This document shows, in pieces, positions 32,546 to 41,767 of a stretch of 64,000 nt of DNA. Under the pieces are notes generated by a model. The model searched no databases. It saw only the letters and a program-made list of their open reading frames with translations, and was not told the origin of the DNA. A program made the translations under genes and the position numbers. Each line of letters opens with the position of its first letter. Position 1 is the first letter of the stretch. Where the stretch lies: assembly GCF_014191505.1 (NCBI RefSeq), contig NZ_JACHWS010000001.1, positions 806,001 to 870,000 of the forward strand. The letters are read 5' to 3'. This DNA comes from Hoyosella altamirensis. GTDB lineage: Bacteria > Actinomycetota > Actinomycetes > Mycobacteriales > Mycobacteriaceae.

Positions 32546-34182
32546 TCCGCCACCTCCACGGTGACCGTCGCAACGGGATTATCGAACCGGGAAAGCCGGG
32601 CGCTGACCGTGACTTCCCATTCGCCAGGAAACGGTAAGTCGAGCACTGCCTCGTACTGTCCCGGCCCTGTTTGTGTCACGGAGGGGGAGAGCGGGCCGAT
32701 ACCAGGATCGGGCATGAACACCCGCAAATCGGGTTCGCTCACCGCATCGATGGGCTGGCCGTCCTCGTCACGAAGGGTGAACTCGAACGCGTTAATTCCC
32801 ACCCGCAACGGCGACACATGTGCGTCAAGGGTCGCCTCGCCGAGCGAAACTGAGTATTGCCCCGTGTGGCCACGTGGCACCGCGGTCGGGCTTTGGGAGA
32901 CGAGAAACGCGGTAATGGACGCAACGACGATAAGCAGCACTGCTTCAGCGCCCACGATCCGGCGGAGCCGGAGCAACGAATCCGGCCGGGAACCCACCGT
33001 CGGAACGAGCTTCCACCTGTTCCACGCCGCCAGAACAACCACAAGAGCCACAGCGCCGACCTTCACCATCAGAGTGACGCCGTAACGTGTACCGGTCAAA
33101 GCCTGCAGGGAATCCAGAATCAGCCACGCCATGACGACCCCGGTGATCGCCGAAGCCGCCAGCACGGCCGCTGCGATGCTGGAGAAACGCACCACAGCAG
33201 TCGCGGCGCCGCGCTCACCCGCCCGGAGCACCAGGGCGAGACCGATGAGACCGCCCAGCCACAGCGAAGCCGCCGTGACGTGCACCGCGTCGCTAGTCAG
33301 CAACACAACCGGCGGGCCGAATGTGCGCGTATGCCCGGTCAGCACCAGGGAACCCAAAGCGAGCCCAGCGCCACCGCACGCTATGGCCGCCAGAACTCGT
33401 CCCGGGCTGCGTGCGGCCACACTCGTCGCAGTAACGGCGCCTGCGAAACCGAGAATCCCCAGCATGGCCGCAATCGATGCTGCTGAGAATGAACCCGCCG
33501 CGTAGAAGCTGTCCCGCACCGCCTCCCAGGGAAAGACGGAGGTAAGCCCAAGACCGTTCTGCCACACATACGCTGCGGGAACATAGGCGATCATTCCGCA
33601 CACCGCGGCGACAGCTGACCATCGCATAATCCGCATACCGCCGCGTGTCAGCGCGGTCACGAAGAAATGAAAGAACACGAGACCTGCAGCGGTGAGACCG
33701 CCGAGATACACCACAGCCTGCGTGCCCACCGTGAGCGCTTCGGTGCCCGGCGCCGCGGACGGTGGTGCCACGTCGGCGACGGTGTCGCTCGGTGCACCGA
33801 CACTGAACGTGAAGGCGCCGCTGATGGGGTGACTGTCCGCCGAGATGACACGCCAGTTGGCGATGTAGGTGCCATCGCTCAGGGCGCCCTCGAAAGTGAC
33901 AGCTACCGATGCGTCGATCGACATGGCGTTGCTTCGCACTGCGTCGCCAGTTGCGTCGAGGACGGTCACACCATTTGGAGGTACGGCGACGTTCTCGTTG
34001 AACGTGAGTGTGATTGTGTCCGGTGGGGAGTCGAGAACCGCACCGTCACCCGGATCGGTGCCAAGTAAGACTGCGTGCGCCGCAGCCGGGGTCGCTGCAA
34101 AAAACAGTGCAGCGACAGTCAGCAGCAACGCCCCGGCGGCGGCCTTCACAACCCCGGACACGGCCCGCGAACGGGACTGCAT
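32542..34182 (-). CDS. CopC-CopD-YtkA fusion, copper transport membrane protein
   Basis: A 546-residue protein. After a signal peptide ending PAAA comes a CopC domain with His as its first mature residue (HAVLLGTDPGDG) and SADSHPISGAFTFSVG near residue 120. Eight CopD membrane helices follow (about residues 145-440), then a YtkA/FixH-like domain (GQYSVSLGEATLDAHVSPLRVG...LPFPGEWEVTVSARL). This is the YcnJ-type architecture used for copper uptake or delivery. The start at MQSRSRAVSG gives the signal peptide. It lies between two YcnI genes, 13 bp after the first and overlapping the second. Confidence 0.9.
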   Translation of the reverse strand: MQSRSRAVSGVVKAAAGALLLTVAALFFAATPAAAHAVLLGTDPGDGAVLDSPPDTITLTFNENVAVPPNGVTVLDATGDAVRSNAMSIDASVAVTFEGALSDGTYIANWRVISADSHPISGAFTFSVGAPSDTVADVAPPSAAPGTEALTVGTQAVVYLGGLTAAGLVFFHFFVTALTRGGMRIMRWSAVAAVCGMIAYVPAAYVWQNGLGLTSVFPWEAVRDSFYAAGSFSAASIAAMLGILGFAGAVTATSVAARSPGRVLAAIACGGAGLALGSLVLTGHTRTFGPPVVLLTSDAVHVTAASLWLGGLIGLALVLRAGERGAATAVVRFSSIAAAVLAASAITGVVMAWLILDSLQALTGTRYGVTLMVKVGAVALVVVLAAWNRWKLVPTVGSRPDSLLRLRRIVGAEAVLLIVVASITAFLVSQSPTAVPRGHTGQYSVSLGEATLDAHVSPLRVGINAFEFTLRDEDGQPIDAVSEPDLRVFMPDPGIGPLSPSVTQTGPGQYEAVLDLPFPGEWEVTVSARLSRFDNPVATVTVEVAE

Positions 34183-34195
34183 CACGGGCGCCACG

Positions 34196-34876
34196 TTAGG
34201 TGCGGCGGGTGCGAGCGAGCGCGGCGCCGCCGAGAACGACCGCAACCACAGATAGGCCAAGTGCCGCGACCGAAACTCCGGAGACACCCGAGGTGTCGTT
34301 GTCCGCGGCGGCGGTGGCATCCGTGTCGTCGTCGGCCGAAGCAGCCGTCAGAGTCACCAGAGGTGCGGGATAGTCGAAGTCATCGGCGTCCTGTCCCTCA
34401 GTGGCGATCTGTGTCCACGCGGTCTCGCCTTCCTCGCACGTCTGGATGGCGGGGAAGTGCAGAGTCTCGCCGGGAGCGTCAGGCAGTCGGACGGATAGCT
34501 CGAACGTGTCCCGCAGATCGTCCGGAAGCGGCGTGTTCGCTGTGTACACGACCTCCGCGACCCGTTCGGTGATCTGACCGCCATGGCCGTCATCCACAGG
34601 AGGGTCGAGCTGCTCCATGACCTTTTCAACGTCCCAGTTGGGATTCACGGTCGGTGTCACGCTGGTGAACGCTTCGGGGATCTGGATCGCAACCGACGTG
34701 GTCGCTGAGCCGTCACAGCCGTGGGGGACGCCGACCGTGAGCACCGCGTATCGGCCGGCCTCGGTGGTGTTCGCGGAAACCGTGACGTGGGCCGCGGCAG
34801 TTGTCGGGACCATCAGAGCGAGGACGGCAGCAGCGGATCCGGCCGCGGCGAGCCGCGCGAGGGTAGACGTATTCAC
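34196..34876 (-). CDS. YcnI-family DUF1775 copper-binding protein
   Basis: A 226-residue protein with signal peptide, mature N-terminal His (HVTVSANTTEAGRYAVLTVGVPHGCDGSA), a complete DUF1775 domain (NPNWDVEK, LHFPAIQTCEEG) and a C-terminal transmembrane helix with an RTRRT tail. It should be anchored outside the membrane, binding Cu(II) through the N-terminal His. The GTG start has a GAAAGG site 8 bases upstream. First of three copper genes in the operon. Confidence 0.92.
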   Translation of the reverse strand: MNTSTLARLAAAGSAAAVLALMVPTTAAAHVTVSANTTEAGRYAVLTVGVPHGCDGSATTSVAIQIPEAFTSVTPTVNPNWDVEKVMEQLDPPVDDGHGGQITERVAEVVYTANTPLPDDLRDTFELSVRLPDAPGETLHFPAIQTCEEGETAWTQIATEGQDADDFDYPAPLVTLTAASADDDTDATAAADNDTSGVSGVSVAALGLSVVAVVLGGAALARTRRT

Positions 34877-34984
34877 AGGTGTTGCCTTTCAGGAATGAGT
34901 GAAGAACGCCCTCGCACGTCGAAAACCGCGCGCGAGGAGCGCCGAGTGACACCCGCAGCGACCTGCCACGGGCGTTAAGACTGA

Positions 34985-35557
34985 TTAGGCGAACACGTGC
35001 GGAGGGCCACGCCGGGTCGCGCGGCTCGCTTGCGCGGCGAGCTGGCGCAAGTCCAGAGGCCGGTAAGTGATGTCGGCTGCCGTTGGAGCCCAATACGGAG
35101 CAGGCAGGACGAGGCAGAACTGCCAGAGCCCGGCCAGCCACGACCACAGTGCGCTCAGAAGCCGGTCACCATGCACAACGAGGGCGGCACAGATCGCGGT
35201 CGCGAGCACGTGGGCCCCGATCATTACCGGCGACAGGGTCGCGACCGCGGCATGGCTGGTGTGCGACGGTCCATGACCAGGTGTGGCGGTGAGGTCGAAG
35301 AAGCCGTGAAAACCCGCTTGTGCGGTACCGAACAACATCACCGCACGGCCGAACGTCATCGGCACGCGTGACAGCCGGTATGCACCGATCGCGGTGAGAA
35401 CGATAAGGATCACGACCGCGAGCAGATCGGACGAGTGCCCGCCAGCCGCGGTGTGCAGCACCAGTGACAGCACGACAGTGACCGACGCGAGCACGATTGC
35501 CCGCACCGCACACACAATTCTGTCAGTGGGCGCTGCCACGCGAGAAGGATACTTCAC
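34985..35557 (-). CDS. Histidine-rich membrane protein of the copper cluster
   Basis: A 190-residue protein with about four hydrophobic helices (residues 15-38, 43-62, 68-90, 110-155) and clustered His residues (LHTAAGGHSSD, QAGFHGFFDLTATPGHGPSHTSHAAV). The His content and its place 108 bp ahead of the YcnI-CopCD-YcnI operon suggest a metal-related role, but no family is recognised. The GTG start at 35557 lacks a clear ribosome site; a GTG eight codons downstream is possible. Confidence 0.75.
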   Translation of the reverse strand: MKYPSRVAAPTDRIVCAVRAIVLASVTVVLSLVLHTAAGGHSSDLLAVVILIVLTAIGAYRLSRVPMTFGRAVMLFGTAQAGFHGFFDLTATPGHGPSHTSHAAVATLSPVMIGAHVLATAICAALVVHGDRLLSALWSWLAGLWQFCLVLPAPYWAPTAADITYRPLDLRQLAAQASRATRRGPPHVFA

Positions 35558-35582
35558 TCAATGACTGAAAACGGCAGGGTCC

Positions 35583-36398
35583 TCAGCTGTGCAGCGCCCG
35601 GCGAATGGCGATCTCCACCGGCACGTAGGCACCGTCGGAGCGGTCGAGCGAAAAAGGCGCCGTCGGTTCGAGTCCGGGCTGGGCGAGAAAGCGGGGCGTC
35701 GCGCCGCGATGTGGCTGACCGGCATGCACGAGGAACGGATGGCAGAGGTACACGGTGCCCGCGGGGCCCGTCGCCGCAACCTCGGGGCGGCCTTCACTGA
35801 CGCTGACATCGAGGTCGAAACCGAGCCCCTCATCGCCTGCTGGTGCGAGCAGGCGCGCGATGTCGTGATGTGACCCAGCGCGGATGCGTGTCGGCGCGTC
35901 GTCATCGCTTACGTCGGAAAACAGGAACAGCATGAGCAGCGCCCGGCCGCGGGATGTGACGTTGACGCGCCAGTCGGAGAAATCGTCGTCGGACGGACCG
36001 GAGTTGGGGCCCGGGAAGCTGGCGTCGACATGCCATCCGGTGTCACCTGGGTCTTTTGCTGATGGAAACCGCACCACAAAAGTGCCCAGCGCGCCGCGCC
36101 TCGCCCACCGGCCCTTTCCGGCGAGCTGGTCGAAGGCCCGGTGCAGGATCGGAGTGTTCGCTGCTTCGCGAAACGGCTTCTGCCAGTACACCCACAGTCG
36201 AACGACTGGCTCGGTCCAGGTCGATGGGTCGCGTGGCTCGGCATTGATATCGCGCCACATGCGCGCACGGCCCTGAGTCGCCAGTCGACGCGGAAAGGCG
36301 TGATCAACGCGCACATAACCCTCGGTGATGAACTGTTCGATTTGCTCGTCACTTAGTCCATGAGTCGTATCGTGCATCCTCCGGAGGCTAGAACTCAT
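35583..36398 (-). CDS. PhyH-family 2-oxoglutarate/Fe(II) dioxygenase
   Basis: A 271-residue phytanoyl-CoA dioxygenase-like enzyme. The iron ligands are the His and Asp in TGWHVDASFPG near residue 130 and the distal His in CHPFLVHAGQPHRG near 230; the Arg of PTRIRAGSHHD or TPRFLAQ may bind 2-oxoglutarate. The substrate is not predictable. The start is uncertain: an ATG at 36377 has GGAGG touching it, too close to use. It lies 39 bp after the TetR gene, probably in the same transcript. Confidence 0.87.
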   Translation of the reverse strand: MSSSLRRMHDTTHGLSDEQIEQFITEGYVRVDHAFPRRLATQGRARMWRDINAEPRDPSTWTEPVVRLWVYWQKPFREAANTPILHRAFDQLAGKGRWARRGALGTFVVRFPSAKDPGDTGWHVDASFPGPNSGPSDDDFSDWRVNVTSRGRALLMLFLFSDVSDDDAPTRIRAGSHHDIARLLAPAGDEGLGFDLDVSVSEGRPEVAATGPAGTVYLCHPFLVHAGQPHRGATPRFLAQPGLEPTAPFSLDRSDGAYVPVEIAIRRALHS

Positions 36399-36437
36399 CG
36401 CCCGTTCAGCGCCACTGAATTTTGCGAGTACGCGCGC

Positions 36438-37013
36438 TTAGTAACCCGGAAAGACGAATCCCAGCGCTGCATCGATTTCAGCGACAGCGTGGGTGACCGC
36501 GCCTTCATCGGGAGAGGTGACGGTTTGCAGTGTCGCGCCGTCGGCGACCGCAAGCAGGGTGCGCGCGAGCGTGTCCGCGGACACGTGGGTGACGGCGTCG
36601 CCGGATTGCTGTGCGAGTTCGACTAGGTGTGTGACGACGGTGCGCAACTGTCCGAGTCCCTCGTGGTAGACATGCGCGAGTTCGGGGGTGACGATTGCCC
36701 GCGCGGCGAAGGCGATGAACATGCGAGTCTCAGTGCTCCGTGGCCCATCGAGGGGAAGCAGTTCGAGCAGCAGCTTTCGGACGACGTCACGCGGCTTTCC
36801 CGACTGATCCATCGCGCGAATGCGGTCGCCGAGCGTGTCGGCGTATCGCTGGAAAGCGGCGAGGAGCAGGGCATCTTTGCTGCGGAAATGGTGCTGCACG
36901 GCACCGATCGATACACCAGCGGCTGACGCCACCTCGCGCACGCTGACGTGGTCGAGCCCTCGTTCCGCAGCGATCTGCGTGACGATGTCCGCGAGTTGTG
37001 TGCGCCTGTCCAC
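36438..37013 (-). CDS. TetR-family regulator
   Basis: A 191-residue regulator. The helix-turn-helix SVREVASAAGVSIGAVQHHFRSKDALLLAA is complete. The GTG at 37013 is preferred because GGGG lies 5 bases upstream and longer starts would run into the operator region. It is divergent from the DUF418 gene. Three ATAC-N4-GTAT boxes in the shared intergenic region are its likely sites. Confidence 0.9.
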   Translation of the reverse strand: MDRRTQLADIVTQIAAERGLDHVSVREVASAAGVSIGAVQHHFRSKDALLLAAFQRYADTLGDRIRAMDQSGKPRDVVRKLLLELLPLDGPRSTETRMFIAFAARAIVTPELAHVYHEGLGQLRTVVTHLVELAQQSGDAVTHVSADTLARTLLAVADGATLQTVTSPDEGAVTHAVAEIDAALGFVFPGY

Positions 37014-37030
37014 TGATTCCCCGGATTCCC

Positions 37031-37101
37031 ATACATTCGTATTGCCAGCGTGGCCCATACATCTGTATGGTAGACCCAATCGGTCACCAATACAGTCGTA
37101 T
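37031..37101. promoter_or_regulatory. Three ATAC-N4-GTAT operator boxes
   Basis: ATACATTCGTAT (37031-37042), ATACATCTGTAT (37057-37068) and ATACAGTCGTAT (37090-37101) share the palindromic ends ATAC and GTAT. The middle one extends to CCATACA...TGTATGG. All lie between the TetR start (37013) and the DUF418 start (37121), implying that TetR represses both directions. Confidence 0.85.
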
Positions 37102-37120
37102 GGTCGATGAAGGGATACTC

Positions 37121-38320
37121 ATGGTGCTCGCAAGCAGCTCGGCCGAAACTGCCACGCGGCGGTCCGCGAAGCAGCGCAACCCGCTGCTTGATGTCGTGCG
37201 CGGAGTCGCCATATTGGGCACGCTCGCCACCAACATCTGGATCTTTGCGAACCCCGCAGGAATTATCGGGCTGCTCGAGCAGCCCGTCCTGCCTCTCGAC
37301 GGCGCGGCGTCGTGGGCCGAAGCGGTCTTCCGGTCGCTCGCCAACGGCAAATTCCTCGCGCTGCTCACAATCCTCTTCGGAGTCGGAATCGAACTTCAGC
37401 GACGTTCCGCGGAGAAGCGCGGACAGCGCTGGCCCGGCCGGTATCTCTGGCGGGCAGCGATACTTCTGCTCGACGGAATTCTGCACTACCTGCTCGTCGT
37501 CGAGTTCGACATTCTGATGGGGTACGCCGTCACCTCGATGATCGTCGCCTACCTCGTCCTGACGAGCGACAAGGCGCAGCGCCGCTGGATGATCGCCGCG
37601 GGCACCGTTCACGTCCTGCTCGTCAGCCTCGTGACGGTCGCGCTGCTCGCTAATCCGCTGCCGACCGCCCCTGACCCGGCAGTGCTGGCCGAAGGTGTGC
37701 GCCTGTTTGCCGACGGAACATGGTGGGAGCAGGTGCAGTTCAGGGTGGAGAATGCCGGAATGCTCCGCGCTGAAGCGATCTTCGTGATTCCCTACAGCGT
37801 CATGCTCTTTCTGGCTGGCGCGAAGCTTTACCGTGCGGGCGCATTCGACGCCAGCAGTCGCGGCAGGCAGCTGCGCACGCGGATGCTGATTATCGGCTCC
37901 GTCGCACTTCCCGCCAACATGGCGGTCGGGCTCGCGGGCGGATCGTCGCTCCTCATGGTCGACCGCTACATACTGCCGCCACTTGTGGCCCTGTTCTACA
38001 TCGCGCTCACCGCGATAGTCGTCGACCGTCTGCGGGCGGGATCACCGCTGATCGTGGGGGTGTCTAACGTCGGGCGTATGGCGCTGTCCTGCTATATCGG
38101 GCAGAACATTGTCGGCTCAATCCTCTTCTACGGCTGGGGATTTGGACTCGCGGCGACACTGGAACCGCACGGCCCTTGGCCCGTTCTCGCAATCTACGCT
38201 GCCATGTGTGCCGCGCTGATCGTGTTCAGCACAGTCTGGCTGCGATTCTTTCAGCAGGGCCCGTTCGAAGCGGCGTGGCGGTACGTCTACGAGCTTCCGT
38301 GGCAGCGGCGAAAGTCGTGA
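37121..38320 (+). CDS. DUF418-family membrane protein
   Basis: A 399-residue polytopic protein. The N-terminal RNPLLDVVRGVAILGTLATNIWIF and the C-terminal GRMALSCYIGQNIVGSILFYGWGFGL are the DUF418/YeiB signatures, with around eight to ten transmembrane helices between. Function unknown; relatives have been linked to acyl transfer or transport. The ATG at 37121 has GAAGGGA 6 bases upstream, better than an ATG at 37100 lying inside the third operator. Confidence 0.9.
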   Translation: MVLASSSAETATRRSAKQRNPLLDVVRGVAILGTLATNIWIFANPAGIIGLLEQPVLPLDGAASWAEAVFRSLANGKFLALLTILFGVGIELQRRSAEKRGQRWPGRYLWRAAILLLDGILHYLLVVEFDILMGYAVTSMIVAYLVLTSDKAQRRWMIAAGTVHVLLVSLVTVALLANPLPTAPDPAVLAEGVRLFADGTWWEQVQFRVENAGMLRAEAIFVIPYSVMLFLAGAKLYRAGAFDASSRGRQLRTRMLIIGSVALPANMAVGLAGGSSLLMVDRYILPPLVALFYIALTAIVVDRLRAGSPLIVGVSNVGRMALSCYIGQNIVGSILFYGWGFGLAATLEPHGPWPVLAIYAAMCAALIVFSTVWLRFFQQGPFEAAWRYVYELPWQRRKS

Positions 38321-38355
38321 CAATCGGCTCGGGCGTCACAGCCCCTTAACTGTCT

Positions 38356-38402
38356 GCCCACCTCGCAGCGACAGCCCTGACAGTTGTCGCTGCGAGGTGG
38401 GC
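38356..38402. terminator. Perfect 18-bp stem-loop
   Basis: GCCCACCTCGCAGCGACA (38356-38373) and its exact reverse complement (38385-38402) enclose an 11-base loop. The stem lies 36 bp after the DUF418 stop and 80 bp before the next gene on the same strand. No T-run follows. It is probably a terminator, though a protein site is possible. Confidence 0.7.
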
Positions 38403-38482
38403 GGCCGGTGTCATGTCTCGCGACCCCGGCGGAGTGGGAGGGAGGGTAGTCTGCGACAGCGGTACGAAAGCAGGAAGGTGAC

Positions 38483-39127
38483 GTGGACACTCCAGGCGGC
38501 AAGTACGGCGGTGAAACCGCAGTGCAACGCAAAACCGCGCGACGCGCAAAGCTCATCAGCGCGGCACTCGACATCGTCGCAGACGGGGGAGCAGGCAGGC
38601 TCACCGTGCGTGGTGTTTGCGGCATGGCACGCCTGAACGACCGCTACTTTTACGAGAACTTCCGCGACTGCGACCAGCTTCTCCTTGAGGCCCTCGAACA
38701 GGAAATGGCCCAGGGCGTCGAACACCTGCTGGGCGCCGTCGGTGCCGCCCCAGCGGAGATCCGGGCGAAAGTCCGTGCGGCAGTGGAGGCAGCGTTCGAC
38801 TTCGTCATCGCCGACGAGCGGCGCGGGAAACTACTGATCGCGGCGCAAACCTCGGAAGCGCTGCGGCCACGGCGCGACGAACTGATCCGGTCGCTCGCTC
38901 AGATCATGTCCATCCAGTCGATGGAACTGCTGGATTCGCGCCACCTCTCCAAGTCTGACGCTGAACTAGCCGGGCTCAGTCTGGTCAGCGGAGGCCTCGA
39001 AGTCGCCACGATGTGGCTGCGCGGCGAATTGTCGACCAGCAAGAATCACCTGGTCAACTTCATCGTTGCCCTGATCCTGACTACAGCGGAAATGTCGACT
39101 GCGCTAGAACGGGAACTTACCGACTGA
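38483..39127 (+). CDS. TetR-family regulator
   Basis: A 214-residue regulator with a slightly atypical helix-turn-helix (TVRGVCGMARLNDRYFYENFRDCDQLLLEAL). The C-terminal domain resembles actinobacterial regulators of lipid genes but is not assigned. The GTG start follows AGGAAGG at 4-5 bases. It is 20 bp upstream of the GOLPH3-like gene on the same strand, although that gene seems to have its own leaderless promoter. Confidence 0.87.
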   Translation: MDTPGGKYGGETAVQRKTARRAKLISAALDIVADGGAGRLTVRGVCGMARLNDRYFYENFRDCDQLLLEALEQEMAQGVEHLLGAVGAAPAEIRAKVRAAVEAAFDFVIADERRGKLLIAAQTSEALRPRRDELIRSLAQIMSIQSMELLDSRHLSKSDAELAGLSLVSGGLEVATMWLRGELSTSKNHLVNFIVALILTTAEMSTALERELTD

Positions 39128-39147
39128 AGCCCGAATAGTCTGAAGCG

Positions 39148-39837
39148 GTGGATTCGCTGGCTGTGGATTTGAACCTCCTGCTACTTGACCCTCGCAAGGG
39201 CCGTCCCCTCGTCGACAACGCGCGATGCGACTTTGCGACAAGCGCCGCGGTACTGCGTCAACTCGAAGAGCAGGGGCGCATCAGCGTCAAAGCCCGCGGC
39301 AGATTCGCCCGTACCTGGACAATCCGGGTCACCGACATGACCCCGATCGGTGACCCAGTCACCGACACTGCACTGCGCAACCTCGGCGGCCGACCGAAAA
39401 CGGTCCGGGAAGCCATGTTCAGGTACGGCCAGCTGTGGCGCCAGACCGCGTACGCAGTGCTCGCCGAAAGAGGCGTCATCCAATACGAACGGCGCAAGTA
39501 CTTCCGGCTGACGCTCTCAGACCGCTGGAAGGTCACTGACATCAACGAGCATGAACGCCTGCGCACGGCTCTGAGCGACGCGGTGCTGAACGGCGGCAAT
39601 CCAGACACACACTGGACCGCGCTGATCGCGCTGCTGTACCAGGTCAACGTGGTCCCGGTGCTCTTCCCGGAAAAGCGGAAAGAGGCGAAGCGGCGCGCGG
39701 CGGACATCGCCCACTATGACTGGGCGAGCGAAGCCCTCCGCAAGGCGCTAGAAGTCCGCCGACGGGCCATGGTTGTGCTGACGCCGCACATGTTCAGCGT
39801 CAGCACAACCCGGAAACCACGCCCTGAAACGACTTAG
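39148..39837 (+). CDS. GOLPH3/VPS74-like (GPP34) protein
   Basis: A 229-residue GPP34-family protein. LAVDLNLLLLDPRKGRPL at the N-terminus and the central LAERGVIQYERRKYFRLTLSDRWKVTD are characteristic. In eukaryotes GOLPH3 binds phosphatidylinositol-4-phosphate; the actinobacterial proteins are uncharacterised but probably bind membrane lipids. The GTG start is preceded by TAGTCT (39136-39141) at a distance of 6 bases, suggesting a leaderless mRNA. It overlaps the stop of the convergent acyl-CoA dehydrogenase gene by 4 bp. Confidence 0.85.
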   Translation: MDSLAVDLNLLLLDPRKGRPLVDNARCDFATSAAVLRQLEEQGRISVKARGRFARTWTIRVTDMTPIGDPVTDTALRNLGGRPKTVREAMFRYGQLWRQTAYAVLAERGVIQYERRKYFRLTLSDRWKVTDINEHERLRTALSDAVLNGGNPDTHWTALIALLYQVNVVPVLFPEKRKEAKRRAADIAHYDWASEALRKALEVRRRAMVVLTPHMFSVSTTRKPRPETT

Positions 39838-41711
39838 GGGCGCATCGCGTACGCGCCGGACAGCCCAGTTATGGCCTCCCAAATAGGGCTGTCATCGCCT
39901 GCAGCAGGCCGGCGGATCGCACTGATCATCCGCTTCTGCTGCTCATCCGACGCGAGTGGCTTCGAATAAAGATCGAGCGCACCGGAGGAGAAATCGCGGA
40001 CCAGGGTGCTGAAGATCTGGTTCACGACCACGTCGTCGATGCCCTTGATCTTCGCCTGCTCGAGGATGAGGTGCCCGTACACGAGGAAGGTGAACAGCTG
40101 GCCGACAGCCAGCATGAAGTCCATGTCCCCGATCTGCTCTTTGGTGGGCGTCGATTCCGTCAGCATCGACGCGAACGTATCGATCTGCTCCTGGAACACC
40201 GCGACGTTCGGGATGTGCGCGGCCGCCTTGTAGGTGGGACGCCAATCGTGGAAGCGAACCTTCCCGAGCCCGCGCGCTGGCCCCTGACGGAACAGGAAAT
40301 CGTCATTCGCGGCTTCGAGTCGCGTCGGGACAGTGTCAAGGTCGGCCGGTGAGAACATGTACGCCGGCATGAACTTGTTGATCAGTGCCAGGTTCACCGC
40401 CACCGTACCCTCGAGCTTCGGCAGCCCACGCACGTCGTTGACGGCAATCGTGAAGAAATTGTCCTTCTCGAACCCCCTCGCCGCGACGATATCGCCGAGG
40501 CCGCCCATCACAGCTTCGGCTTCTGTCGTGACCTTCATTTTGGTGACCGCGTTGTACAGCAGGTAGCGGCGATCGTCCGCGCTCGCGGTACGGAAATAGT
40601 CGATCGCGCGATCGGAGAACAGGCGCATCCCCAGCAGGCGGGCGTACGAATCGATGAACTGTGTCCGGACGTGCGGCATTGTGGTGACCGCGCTGCCGTA
40701 CAGCACACGGTTGCTGGCATGCGTGATCGCCTCGTAGAGGGCGTGAGTGCAGAGCCCGATGCCACCGAAACACAGGTTGAACTTGCCGACATTGACGGTG
40801 TTCATGGCTGCGGAGAAAGCATCGTCCCCGCGGTGGAGGATGTCGTCCTCAGTGACCGGGTAATCGTTGAGCCGGAACTCGGCGACGTACATCTGCGACG
40901 GGACGACGTTCTTGATCAACTCGAAGGCAGGGTGCGTGGAGTCGGCGCGGAAGAAAACGTATTCGTGGTCGTTCTCATGGTCGATGCGCCCGAAGACCGA
41001 TACGGTGCGAGCGCAGTTGCCGTTGCCGATGTAGTACTTGCCGCCGTTGGCGACGTAACCCTCATCGGTGGGGGTCAGGCGCATGCTCGTCGAGTACACG
41101 TCGGCGCCGTGTTCCTTCTCGGACAGGCCGAACGCGGCGACCTCGCCTTCCGCCAGCGAGAGCGCGGTCGTCTTGCGCGCAGCCGGGTTGTCGCTCTGCC
41201 AGACAGGACCGAGACCGAGTACCGCGACCTGCCACGGATACCAGTAGTTCAGGCCATAGAACCCGAGGATCTCCGAGAGCGCCGCGACGCGGGCCGTATC
41301 CCAGCGCGCACCCTCGACCGCGCCAGGCTGTCCCTCCGGCGTGAGAAATTTCGCGAACAGCTGCTTCTCCGCGACGAAGTCAAGAAACTCCTGGTAGAAG
41401 ACTTTTCTGTGGAAGTCTTCAGTGAGCTTCCTCAGGCCCCGCGTCTCGAACCATTCGATCGTCGACGCGAGTAGTTCGCGTGTCTCATCGTCGAAGTGCT
41501 CAGGGTTGTACGTGGTCGGGTTGAACAGGAGGGACGCGGAGTTCACGGGACAACCTGCCTCAGATAGGTGGTATGGCATAACGCTGCTTGCGGGCTCGAT
41601 GGTAGGCGCAACCACACTACTTCGCGGGATCTCCCATAAATACGCGTCTACGGGGCCGTAGGGAGCCGGATTTCTCACCGGAACACCGTCGGGCGGTGCA
41701 GCAGAAGTCAT
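39834..41711 (-). CDS. Acyl-CoA dehydrogenase family protein
   Basis: A 625-residue member of the acyl-CoA dehydrogenase superfamily, longer than the usual 380-400 residues. The flavin and substrate region AAFGLSEKEHGADVYSTSMRLTPTDEGYVANGGKYYIGNG is clear. An N-terminal extension of about 100 residues and an extended C-terminal helical part resemble large ACAD/FadE-type enzymes. The catalytic Glu cannot be placed without alignment. It is divergent from the nitrate reductase gene across 56 bp. Confidence 0.87.
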   Translation of the reverse strand: MTSAAPPDGVPVRNPAPYGPVDAYLWEIPRSSVVAPTIEPASSVMPYHLSEAGCPVNSASLLFNPTTYNPEHFDDETRELLASTIEWFETRGLRKLTEDFHRKVFYQEFLDFVAEKQLFAKFLTPEGQPGAVEGARWDTARVAALSEILGFYGLNYWYPWQVAVLGLGPVWQSDNPAARKTTALSLAEGEVAAFGLSEKEHGADVYSTSMRLTPTDEGYVANGGKYYIGNGNCARTVSVFGRIDHENDHEYVFFRADSTHPAFELIKNVVPSQMYVAEFRLNDYPVTEDDILHRGDDAFSAAMNTVNVGKFNLCFGGIGLCTHALYEAITHASNRVLYGSAVTTMPHVRTQFIDSYARLLGMRLFSDRAIDYFRTASADDRRYLLYNAVTKMKVTTEAEAVMGGLGDIVAARGFEKDNFFTIAVNDVRGLPKLEGTVAVNLALINKFMPAYMFSPADLDTVPTRLEAANDDFLFRQGPARGLGKVRFHDWRPTYKAAAHIPNVAVFQEQIDTFASMLTESTPTKEQIGDMDFMLAVGQLFTFLVYGHLILEQAKIKGIDDVVVNQIFSTLVRDFSSGALDLYSKPLASDEQQKRMISAIRRPAAGDDSPIWEAITGLSGAYAMRP

Positions 41712-41767
41712 CTATCTGAAACATTCCTAAAAACTCCTGGCAGCTTCGGCAGGGGATCATCGGGACC

